From positions 1-38,223 of IMG/VR virus record IMGVR_UViG_3300013006_002411: 38,223 bases of DNA, one strand, 5' to 3'. The position numbers and the translations under genes were made by a program. Below the pieces are notes generated by a model that did not search any database, was not told the origin of the DNA, and worked only from the letters and a program-made list of their open reading frames with translations. Source of the DNA: a virus. Of this stretch, positions 31,715 through 37,782 are shown piece by piece (the first letter of the stretch is position 1; every line of letters starts with the position of its first letter).

Positions 31715-32014
31715 ATGCCAATTATCCGTAAGGTCAAAGTCACCATCGAAAAGGAATACCTCATCGAGTTGCCTGATGAGTTTGGAAACCCAGAGTTCAT
31801 TGCTGAGCATCTTGGATACAGACGTATCAAGACGGTGGATCAAGTTGCCAAGTTGGCTGCAGAAGAAGCTGCCGAAGAAGGCAGTCATTATCTTGGGGGC
31901 CTTGGGTGGCTTTGGGAAGCTGGTGATGAACCGCGATCAGTAGAGCGGGTCACTAAATTTACCCTTCTTGATGATGAGACCTTCATCGACTCTGAAATCG
32001 TGGAGGGCGACTGA
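31715..32014 (+). CDS. Unknown small acidic protein
   Basis: A 99-aa protein that I do not recognise. It starts two bases after the ATPase stop codon. The sequence has a beta segment at the start (PIIRKVKVTIEKEYLIELP), a helix KTVDQVAKLAAEEAAEEG and an acidic end. No membrane helix or metal motif. It is in the early operon and translated with the neighbours; its role is open. Confidence 0.6.
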   Translation: MPIIRKVKVTIEKEYLIELPDEFGNPEFIAEHLGYRRIKTVDQVAKLAAEEAAEEGSHYLGGLGWLWEAGDEPRSVERVTKFTLLDDETFIDSEIVEGD

Positions 32015-32016
32015 TC

Positions 32017-32175
32017 ATGTCTCTTTTAATCACCTTCACCCTCGTCCTGCTGATCGGCATGGCCCTCGGCGTTCTCATCGCCGACAAAGCCTTAGCTTTT
32101 GACATCGGCACCACCAACCACATCCGCATCGCTGGTCAGAAATACCGCTGCATTCATGTCAAGGAGGACAAATAA
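32017..32175 (+). CDS. Small membrane protein
   Basis: A 52-aa protein MSLLITFTLVLLIGMALGV, with one N-terminal hydrophobic helix and a basic C-terminal half (NHIRIAGQKYRCIHVKEDK). It could be a short membrane protein or a lipid-anchored one, but no lipobox is seen. Its stop overlaps the next ATG as TAATG. It is supported by tight operon packing rather than homology. Confidence 0.6.
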   Translation: MSLLITFTLVLLIGMALGVLIADKALAFDIGTTNHIRIAGQKYRCIHVKEDK

Positions 32176-32711
32176 TGCCTATCCGCAAGTACCCACTCCA
32201 TCAGCATTTCACAATGGCCATGATCAAGTCAGCCGTGGTCACGATGCCAGCTGACGCCGATATCTGCGCCTGCGGAGTACGCGAGGGCCGCATCTGGATC
32301 TACACAGAAGAGCCTCAGATTGCGGGCCCAGAAACACAGCGCCTGTTTTATCTGGTCTATCCAGGCGGTTCCGTGCCAGAGCTCACATCGTATGTCAGCA
32401 CTATGCGTATGTCTCTGGGCTTTTCTGTCGATATTTACGTTGAGAAAGCCCCTACAAACGACGCCGGTACAGAGGCATGTGGTTGCCTTGAGACCATTGA
32501 CGGCAAGCATTTTCTTGTCGTTGATCTCATCAAGTATCCACAGCTGAAAGCTGATGAGACCGTGAGCATCGGTGATTGGGTCGTGATGGAGAACTACAAC
32601 CTTGGCAAAGCTGAATCACCGCTTTATCGGCATCTTTTGGGTGTGACATCTGAGGATATTTACGACAGGCATCCTGATGTCATAGCTGTATTCAAAGGGG
32701 TAGCCGCATGA
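32175..32711 (+). CDS. Unknown protein, N-terminal part DUF7352-like
   Basis: A 178-aa protein. The first 90 residues (KYPLHQHFTMAMIKSAVVTMPAD and VREGRIWIYTEEPQ, then LFYLVYPGG) have the strand pattern of a small phage/plasmid family (DUF7352-like, tentative). The rest (HFLVVDLIKYPQLKADETVSIGD) is unfamiliar. It is in an early accessory block with no known role. I am not confident of the family. Confidence 0.5.
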   Translation: MPIRKYPLHQHFTMAMIKSAVVTMPADADICACGVREGRIWIYTEEPQIAGPETQRLFYLVYPGGSVPELTSYVSTMRMSLGFSVDIYVEKAPTNDAGTEACGCLETIDGKHFLVVDLIKYPQLKADETVSIGDWVVMENYNLGKAESPLYRHLLGVTSEDIYDRHPDVIAVFKGVAA

Positions 32712-33250
32712 AAACCCGTTGCCCAGCCTGCAATGCCACATCCAGTCTCGACGCCATCATCGGCCACGATCAGGACGCCCAAGCACTGATCGCCTTCGGC
32801 AAACTTCACCCAGATCTGGCCGAGCCCATGATTCGGTATTTGGCCATGTTTCGCAGTTCAAACCGAGACCTGAGCTTTGCCCGGGTCGCAAAGCTCCTAG
32901 AGCCGCTGCAGCAGGACATCGAGCGCCGCAGCATCCGTCGCAATGGTGCCGATTGTCCAGCGCCTGTCGAAGCATGGCTCTATGCCATCGATCAGGCCAT
33001 CAAACAGCGTGATGCCGAGGTGCTGAAGCTGCCTCTATCTTCCCACGGCTGGCTCTATGCAGTCATTGCAGCATACAAGCCCAGCAATGCGCCTGCGCCT
33101 CAAAGTCCTACCTCTGGCCGCGCTCCTCGCAAAACCTTGCGCGGTGTAGCTCCAGAGGACATGAACGCTCATCTCAGAAAGCACTGGAAGCCAGGCGAAA
33201 CGACTGATGAGACCTATGAACGCCTTTTAAAAGCACAAGGAGAATCCTGA
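32708..33250 (+). CDS. Unknown protein with a CPAC motif
   Basis: A 180-aa protein beginning MKTRCPACNATSSLD. Only one CxxC pair is visible, so a full zinc ribbon is not shown. A helical middle (LHPDLAEPMIRYLAMFRSSNRDLSFARVAKLL, given as two parts: LHPDLAEPMIRYLAM and RDLSFARVAKLLEPL) and a Pro/Ala linker lead to a C-terminal helix. The overall form (short metal-binding-like start, helical body) is seen in Mu-like replication-accessory proteins, but I cannot name a family. It overlaps its neighbours by a few bases. Confidence 0.55.
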   Translation: MKTRCPACNATSSLDAIIGHDQDAQALIAFGKLHPDLAEPMIRYLAMFRSSNRDLSFARVAKLLEPLQQDIERRSIRRNGADCPAPVEAWLYAIDQAIKQRDAEVLKLPLSSHGWLYAVIAAYKPSNAPAPQSPTSGRAPRKTLRGVAPEDMNAHLRKHWKPGETTDETYERLLKAQGES

Positions 33251-33879
33251 TGCACACCGCAACAGACACCCAACCGATCCAGGACGGCTACATGACCAAT
33301 AGCCAAGGTCATCTGGTTCCCATCAGCATGATCAAAGACATCGACATCGCCCGGCATGAACTCGTCACCAAGATCGTCGCCGATGCACGCGCACTGCACG
33401 ATGCAATGGCCAAGTTCAAAGAGCAGACATTTGCCGACATTCTGGCATTCGTCCAGCTCTCCGGCGAGCAGTACGGTGTTCAACTTGGCGGCAAGAAAGG
33501 CAACGTCACCATGCTGACCTTCGATGGTCGCTTCAAGGTCGTCCGTCAGTTTGCCGATCACATTCACTTCGACGAACGGCTGCAGGCCGCTAAAGAGCTG
33601 ATCGACACCTGCATCCAGCGCTGGACATCCGATAGCAATGACAACGTCAAAGCCGTGGTCAATAAAGCCTTCGAGGTCAACAAAGAGGGATCAGTCTCTA
33701 CCGGGCGCATTCTCGGCCTGCGCAGTCTGGATATTAAAGATCCCGAGTGGCTGCAGGCCATGCAGGCCATCGCCGACAGCATCACCGTCTCAGGCTCCAA
33801 AGCCTACGTCCGTATCTATGAGCGTGTCGGTGATACAGACCAATACGCAGCAATCAGCCTAGATATGGCGAACATCTGA
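33250..33879 (+). CDS. DUF3164 protein
   Basis: A 209-aa DUF3164 protein, a regular early gene of Mu-like phages. It shows QDGYMTNSQGHLVPISMIK at the start, then RHELVTKIVADARALHDAM and the middle FDGRFKVVRQFADHIHFDERLQ, split at QFADHI. It ends with a short beta strand region. The family is found next to transposition and HU-like genes but has no assigned biochemical role. It starts by a TGATG overlap with the gene before it. Confidence 0.8.
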   Translation: MHTATDTQPIQDGYMTNSQGHLVPISMIKDIDIARHELVTKIVADARALHDAMAKFKEQTFADILAFVQLSGEQYGVQLGGKKGNVTMLTFDGRFKVVRQFADHIHFDERLQAAKELIDTCIQRWTSDSNDNVKAVVNKAFEVNKEGSVSTGRILGLRSLDIKDPEWLQAMQAIADSITVSGSKAYVRIYERVGDTDQYAAISLDMANI

Positions 33880-33890
33880 CGGAGCAGCTC

Positions 33891-34004
33891 ATGTCACCAC
33901 GTAACGCCCGGATCGTCTGTCTCATCGTAGGACTGATCTACCTGATCCAAGGTAAAGACGGCGCAGGCTGGCTGCTCTTTATCGCACTTTGTATCGATGT
34001 TTAA
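33891..34004 (+). CDS. Tiny membrane protein (37 aa)
   Basis: A 37-aa protein MSPRNARIVCLIVGLIYLIQ with a hydrophobic helix over most of its length and a second hydrophobic part WLLFIALCI. The ATG is preceded by GGAGCAGCTC, a usable ribosome site. It lies in an otherwise empty 160-base gap between the DUF3164 and HU genes. A real but unknown small membrane peptide, or a non-functional frame. Confidence 0.4.
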   Translation: MSPRNARIVCLIVGLIYLIQGKDGAGWLLFIALCIDV

Positions 34005-34038
34005 CCGCTGTACCTACCAACCAAAGAGGTAATAAACC

Positions 34039-34314
34039 ATGTCACGCAAGAACTTCATCAAAGCCATCGCAGACAGCGAGGAAATCACACAGGCCAAGGC
34101 CGAAGCGATCCTCAAGACCATTGAAGGTCTGTACGTCTCCGAGCTTAAGGCTCACGGTGAGCACACCATCGCTGGTGTAGGCAAACTCAAACTGAAGCAA
34201 AAGCCAGAGCGCCCCGGTCGCAATCCCAAGACCGGTGAAGCCATCACCATCGCCCCATCCACCAGCGTCTCCTTCGTGATCGCCAAACCACTCAAGGAGG
34301 CCCTCAATGGATAA
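34039..34314 (+). CDS. HU/IHF-family DNA-binding protein
   Basis: A 91-aa HU-type protein. It has the normal MSRKNFIKAIADSEEITQAKAEAIL helix pair (given as IADSEEITQAKAEAIL) and the conserved DNA-arm signature GRNPKTGEAI at about residues 62-71, followed by VSFVIAKPLKEAL. It would bend DNA as a dimer. Mu transposition uses host HU and IHF, and a phage copy may make this step less dependent on the host. It overlaps the start of the acb2-like gene by 8 bases. Confidence 0.9.
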   Translation: MSRKNFIKAIADSEEITQAKAEAILKTIEGLYVSELKAHGEHTIAGVGKLKLKQKPERPGRNPKTGEAITIAPSTSVSFVIAKPLKEALNG

Positions 34315-34531
34315 CCAGCACCAGAAGATCAAGGGCTATCGCGATCTGAATCAGAACCAGATCGATCTGATGAACCAGATCAAAGAGATGGGCGAGCGTG
34401 TCAGAGAGCTGGTTCAAGATATCGCCAGCTCCGGTTCTGTCGATCAACGCTGGGTTCATATCGGGATGACTGATCTGCAAAAAGGCTTTATGTCCCTCAC
34501 ACGTAGCATTGCCCAACCCACCACCTTCTAA
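34307..34531 (+). CDS. acb2: Probable Acb2 anti-CBASS cyclic nucleotide sponge
   Basis: A 74-aa helical protein matching the Acb2 pattern known from Pseudomonas and Mu-like phages: KGYRDLNQNQIDLMNQIK at the start, then DQRWVHIGMTDLQKGFMSLTRSIAQP. The two residues that I recall as ligand-binding in Acb2, Y11 and K26, fall at exactly those positions here. Acb2 forms a hexamer that binds cyclic di- and trinucleotides and so keeps CBASS effectors inactive. The start has GGAGG six bases upstream and overlaps the HU gene. A hammerhead ribozyme begins right after the stop. Certainty comes from sequence memory, not from a search. Confidence 0.75.
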   Translation: MDNQHQKIKGYRDLNQNQIDLMNQIKEMGERVRELVQDIASSGSVDQRWVHIGMTDLQKGFMSLTRSIAQPTTF

Positions 34532-34594
34532 GCGAAACATGCGCCCCGGCGCATGTCTGCCGAGCGTAGTGGCCCGGCACTGATGAGCAGCTAA
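34532..34594 (+). ncRNA. Type II hammerhead ribozyme, copy 1
   Basis: All hammerhead core elements appear in type II order: GAAA (34534-34537), stem III ACATGCGC/GCGCATGT (34537-34544 with 34549-34556, 8 perfect pairs, loop CCCG), the cleavage triplet GTC ending at C34557, stem I TGCCG/CGGCA (34558-34562 with 34575-34579, extended by two pairs after a mismatch), and CTGATGA (34580-34586). The G-C closing pair of stem II follows, but only two Watson-Crick pairs of stem II are seen. The loop of stem I (GTAG) can pair three bases with CTA downstream. It sits on the sense strand right after the acb2 stop. Confidence 0.85.
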
Positions 34595-34608
34595 ACAGGA
34601 GCAAATCC

Positions 34609-34824
34609 ATGCCAAGAGAATTTACCAAACCAGAACTGAGAATGATCGCACAGCACTGTGATGCAGAAATAAAGCTCTGGACTGCAGCTAAGGCTAAACC
34701 CTTCATTGACCAGTTCGACCACAACTTTGAGTTGGTCAAGCACCTACTTGTGGAGCTGGCCAAGTCGCGTAAAGAGATTTCGACACTTAACCGAAGCCTC
34801 CGCAAGCGAAACACGACGCAATGA
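34609..34824 (+). CDS. Small helical protein between two ribozymes
   Basis: A 71-aa protein that I do not recognise. It is charged and helical throughout (LRMIAQHCDAEIKLW, FELVKHLLVELAKSRKEI) with a basic end. It has AGGAG nine bases before the ATG, after ribozyme 1. The last codons and the TGA lie inside stem III of ribozyme 2, so the end of the gene is also ribozyme sequence. Cleavage at both ribozymes would release a 275-base RNA that carries just this gene. Its neighbour acb2 suggests, but does not show, a counter-defence role. Confidence 0.6.
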   Translation: MPREFTKPELRMIAQHCDAEIKLWTAAKAKPFIDQFDHNFELVKHLLVELAKSRKEISTLNRSLRKRNTTQ

Positions 34825-34869
34825 CGCGTGTCTGCCAGGCTTAGTTGCCCGGCACTGATGAGCAGCTAA
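34806..34869 (+). ncRNA. Type II hammerhead ribozyme, copy 2
   Basis: A second copy with the same order: GAAA (34808-34811), stem III ACACG-a-CG/CGCGTGT (34811-34818 with 34825-34831, one bulge), GTC ending at C34832, stem I TGCC-a-GGC with GCC-c-GGCA (34833-34854), CTGATGA (34855-34861) and GCAGCTAA. Stems differ in sequence from copy 1 but keep pairing, while core bases are identical. The stem I loop TTAG can pair with CTAA just downstream. Stem II is again short. Confidence 0.83.
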
Positions 34870-34887
34870 TCAATACAGGAGAACATC

Positions 34888-35298
34888 ATGACCGATCTCA
34901 TAGAAATACCACAGATCAAATTCAAGATCACATGGCGTGAAAAGCACGTAGTACAAGGGGATGAGGATGATTTTGAAATGTGGCGTAAGTCCGAAATTTT
35001 CTTGGCCACTGACGAAGATGCCGCAGAGGCACTCTGGGCTGAAAAATACGCCCACCGCGCCATCAATGGTGAACTGTACGACATCGAAGAAGTATTCGAT
35101 GAGAGCGATACCGAAGACCCTAAAAAGATTTCGTTCCGAGTAACTCCTCGGCCAGCAGCACTTTGCGGAATCTATAGCGACTTGCCCGAGCTGCTCTGGC
35201 ACATCCAACGCCAGGACGGTGCAGTCGTAGCGTTTTTCCGCTATGAGACGGATGCCGAACTGTGTGCCACTGCGCTGAATACCGCGACAGGGAGCTAA
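34888..35298 (+). CDS. Unknown acidic protein after ribozyme 2
   Basis: A 136-aa acidic protein without a recognised family. It has two regions that look related to DNA- or protein-binding beta/alpha folds: IEIPQIKFKITWREKHVVQG, and a C-terminal YSDLPELLWHIQRQDGAVVAFF. There is no membrane helix. The start has AGGAG nine bases before it, downstream of ribozyme 2, so its mRNA would begin with the 3' fragment of that ribozyme if cut. Highly charged acidic small proteins in this accessory zone are sometimes DNA mimics; this is only a possibility. Confidence 0.6.
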   Translation: MTDLIEIPQIKFKITWREKHVVQGDEDDFEMWRKSEIFLATDEDAAEALWAEKYAHRAINGELYDIEEVFDESDTEDPKKISFRVTPRPAALCGIYSDLPELLWHIQRQDGAVVAFFRYETDAELCATALNTATGS

Positions 35299-35301
35299 GC
35301 C

Positions 35302-35739
35302 ATGAGTACATCACCACAGACCAAAACACTCACCCTCGGCCCTGAAGTCAATTTCTGGGATGGCATTCTGCAATTGGCGCAAGCTGCAATGCAGGCCGCT
35401 CATGATCAGGTCTCATTTACTAAAAAGCTCATCTCTGAAGATGGCAGACTTGAAGTCGAGTACAGCGCCACGGTTCGCATCATCAGCATGACGAAAAGCA
35501 CTCCTCATGGTGCGACGATTACCCGGATGACAACGCCCGAGCAGGATCTCATCGGTCTTCTAACCACGCTAAGTGGTATGGGTGGCTTTCGTATGTACCG
35601 TGCTTTTATGTCTAGCCAAGGTAGCGAGCAATACATCATCTCTGATGGAGATGACAACATGATCGCCTTCGCTGAAAACCCTCTAGCTGCGCTTGTTGCA
35701 GCCGTTCGCAAGATCGAAGCGCAACAAGAGGAGGCTTAA
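35302..35739 (+). CDS. Unknown protein
   Basis: A 145-aa protein, three bases after the preceding stop. It is mixed alpha/beta: an N-terminal helix (FWDGILQLAQAAMQAAHDQV), strands ending RLEVEYSATVRIIS, and a C-terminal helix AENPLAALVAAVRKIE. No motif is recognised. It lies in the accessory block downstream of the ribozymes, in the same direction and tightly packed. Confidence 0.55.
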   Translation: MSTSPQTKTLTLGPEVNFWDGILQLAQAAMQAAHDQVSFTKKLISEDGRLEVEYSATVRIISMTKSTPHGATITRMTTPEQDLIGLLTTLSGMGGFRMYRAFMSSQGSEQYIISDGDDNMIAFAENPLAALVAAVRKIEAQQEEA

Positions 35740-35741
35740 GC

Positions 35742-36050
35742 ATGTCACTCCAACACCTCATGGATCAACTAGCTGCCAAAGACCGCCGCATTGCCGAGCT
35801 TGAGGCGGTGACCCCTTCGGCATTGAAAGAAAAGCTCCGGTCTGCAGAAGATTACATCAAGGAACTTGAGATCGACAGAGCCAAGCTCAACGAAATCAAA
35901 CAGCACATCTGGGATTATTTCAAAGCCCTTGACGACCGTGAACATGGTGGCATGGCTCAAGAAAGTGCGTTCTGTTACATCAAAAAAACGCTCGGTATGT
36001 ACTGGCATAGCGGCATAACCAAAGCTCAGGAGAATCCCTATGTCTCTTGA
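35742..36050 (+). CDS. Unknown coiled-coil protein
   Basis: A 102-aa protein. A coiled coil covers about residues 2-55 (LMDQLAAKDRRIAELEAV, and LRSAEDYIKELEIDRAKL), then a short globular end (WDYFKALDDREHGGM and a C-terminal part with YIKKTL). No family recognised. Its stop lies inside a tiny overlapping frame that continues the same transcript. Confidence 0.55.
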   Translation: MSLQHLMDQLAAKDRRIAELEAVTPSALKEKLRSAEDYIKELEIDRAKLNEIKQHIWDYFKALDDREHGGMAQESAFCYIKKTLGMYWHSGITKAQENPYVS

Positions 36051-36084
36051 TCGTGATGACATCCTGCGCATTGAGGGAGCCTAA
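36040..36084 (+). CDS. 14-codon frame, possible gene remnant
   Basis: MSLDRDDILRIEGA, with AGGAG seven bases upstream, overlapping the end of the coiled-coil gene and ending two bases before the next ATG. Many phages have a small protein that starts in a similar way (x-R-D-D-I-I-R-x-A), so this could be a leftover of such a gene or a short leader for coupled translation of the next one. Confidence 0.25.
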   Translation: MSLDRDDILRIEGA

Positions 36085-36086
36085 CC

Positions 36087-37064
36087 ATGCTCTCCAACAG
36101 AAAGCCAGATCCAGCCGATATCGAAGCCAAGCTCAAAGAGTACGGCTTTGTCGAGTTTTTCGAGAGCGTCAAGACCATGCATCCGCATGAGCTCGACCGC
36201 TTCGGCTTGGGTCGGCCTTTTGTTGATCTCCCAGACATGCATTTGAGCCGCAAGGCCGCACTGATTAAAGAATTAGAAGACTGGGTGAACCTCACACCAG
36301 TCCACATCGCCCGAACAGAGATGTACAAGACCCGGATAGCCCGGAATATCGTGGTAGAGCGCCTGATCTGGTCAGCTCCGATTGATTCTCAGATCATCAT
36401 CTCGCTTGGAGAGGCTGGTTTTGCGACTGCACGCGTGCGTCAGATCCTGCCTGAAGACGGCACACTGATTGTCGATGCCATCCATGAAGGCAAGACCTAT
36501 ATAGCTCACGAGATCACTGTCCTAGATATCCATACGCTGCCTGCATACACACCATCACCCAGACTCAATCGCAAGAGCGGTATCGCCAGCCATCAAGCCG
36601 ACTTTAATGAGCTGAATAAGCGCCCATCCGTCAGCATTCTCAAGACCCATCCAATGGATCTGGCCGACCTACGCTTTTTCTACGGTCAATTCATCAACAG
36701 GATGCGTGCCACAGCGCCCCTCATGCAAAAAAAGTACCCCACTGGATCACGCATCAAGATCTGGGGTGGCCTCATCACCAGAAAGGCCGTCATCACCTCC
36801 GATGTTGGCGAAAAATTCGAGATCCCCGTTGGCGAACAACAGATCGATGCCACGGTACTCATGACCGACGGACTCGGACGCCTCACCGTTGACTATATAT
36901 ACCAAGGCGCAAGCCAAACCAAAACCATCGAATTTGAAGAGGTCGTCGGCTGCGACAGCATCAGCCCGCACGAGCTCGCACACACCATCACCCTCGAAAC
37001 CGTCAAGACTTTCTACCGTAAAAAGCGGTGGGAGATGAACAAACGCCAGGAGACCAGCCAATGA
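36087..37064 (+). CDS. Unknown protein with two similar beta domains
   Basis: A 325-aa protein with no recognised family, the largest unknown gene of the right half. After an N-terminal helical part (DIEAKLKEYGFVEFFESVK) there are two segments with a similar strand order: about residues 98-150 (IISLGEAGFATARVRQILPE and IVDAIHEGKTYIAHEITVLD) and about 235-295 (IPVGEQQIDATVLMTDG and TVDYIYQGASQTKTIEFEE). This suggests an internal duplication. It could be a nucleic-acid-binding or structural accessory protein. Neighbours are early/middle genes, and the 3' end overlaps the next gene as ATGA. Confidence 0.55.
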   Translation: MLSNRKPDPADIEAKLKEYGFVEFFESVKTMHPHELDRFGLGRPFVDLPDMHLSRKAALIKELEDWVNLTPVHIARTEMYKTRIARNIVVERLIWSAPIDSQIIISLGEAGFATARVRQILPEDGTLIVDAIHEGKTYIAHEITVLDIHTLPAYTPSPRLNRKSGIASHQADFNELNKRPSVSILKTHPMDLADLRFFYGQFINRMRATAPLMQKKYPTGSRIKIWGGLITRKAVITSDVGEKFEIPVGEQQIDATVLMTDGLGRLTVDYIYQGASQTKTIEFEEVVGCDSISPHELAHTITLETVKTFYRKKRWEMNKRQETSQ

Positions 37065-37327
37065 GCAGAAAAGTATACCGCCTGACCCCTGCAGAAGCTG
37101 CCGTGATCAATGAGCGGCGTGATCAGGAAGAGCGAAAAAGCAAATCCAATGAATTTCAGTTTGAGGCGATTCAGGTCGCAGCCAAGTGGATGAGGTGGTC
37201 AAAAAAGACTGGGCTTGCGCTGGGTTACGGCACCTTCGTCAACACCTTCGGCTATGACTCCGATGACAATCGACTGATGTATGAAGTCGTCCAGCGGATC
37301 GTAAAAGCTGCCTACGTAGAATTTTGA
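37061..37327 (+). CDS. Unknown small protein before GemA
   Basis: An 88-aa protein starting MSRKVYRLTPAEAAVINERR. The ATG overlaps the preceding stop (ATGA) and has CAGGAG upstream, so I take this start rather than a longer one that overlaps the previous gene. It is helical and charged, with RRDQEERKSKSNEF and a C-terminal VVQRIVKAAYVEF. Mu-like phages often carry a small gene here just before the gp16-type gene; no function is assigned. Confidence 0.6.
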   Translation: MSRKVYRLTPAEAAVINERRDQEERKSKSNEFQFEAIQVAAKWMRWSKKTGLALGYGTFVNTFGYDSDDNRLMYEVVQRIVKAAYVEF

Positions 37328-37340
37328 TTGGAGTAGCTTC

Positions 37341-37769
37341 ATGACCCAACGCAATCGCACCATACAACTGATCCACGTCGCCCGCCGCGAGCTCAATCTG
37401 GACGAAGATACATACCGCAGCCTGATCGAGCAGACCACTGGCAAAGAATCGCTCAAAGAGTTGACCATTCCCCAGCTCACCGCCGTGCTCGACCGTATGA
37501 AAGCCAGCGGCTTTAAGGTCAGAACCAAGCGCCCGCAAGACGTGGCGCTTGCCAGTGACGACCAATCCAAGAAGATTCGCGCCCTCTGGCTTCACCTACA
37601 CACCCATGGTGAGGTCAAGAATCCATCCGAGCGGGCACTGCTGGCCTACGTTGAGCGTCAGACTCACGTCAGCGCACTCCATTTCCTGAGCAGCACCAAC
37701 GCGAGCAAGGTCATCGAACGCCTCAAGAAGTGGTGCGAACGTAAAGATATCCCCCTCTTCGACGCCTAA
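37341..37769 (+). CDS. gemA: GemA regulatory protein, Mu gp16 family (DUF1018)
   Basis: A 142-aa protein of the Mu GemA/DUF1018 family. It has IQLIHVARRELNLDEDTYRSLI at the start, then LTIPQLTAVLDRMKASGF, and ends with a helical domain SDDQSKKIRALWLHLHTHGEV. In Mu, GemA modifies host gene expression, DNA supercoiling and replication control. It sits right before mor, the normal Mu order of late-early genes. Confidence 0.9.
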   Translation: MTQRNRTIQLIHVARRELNLDEDTYRSLIEQTTGKESLKELTIPQLTAVLDRMKASGFKVRTKRPQDVALASDDQSKKIRALWLHLHTHGEVKNPSERALLAYVERQTHVSALHFLSSTNASKVIERLKKWCERKDIPLFDA

Positions 37770-37782
37770 GAGAGCAGCCGAC

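Noticed and set aside
31773-31789. CTGATGAG followed by GGAAAC, hammerhead-like core
   Set aside because: No stems I or III can be placed; it is plain coding sequence (PDEFGN) in the gene after the ATPase.
33195-33211. GCGAAAC directly followed by CTGATGA
   Set aside because: The core pieces are adjacent with no room for stems or a cleavage site; it is coding sequence (GETTDE).
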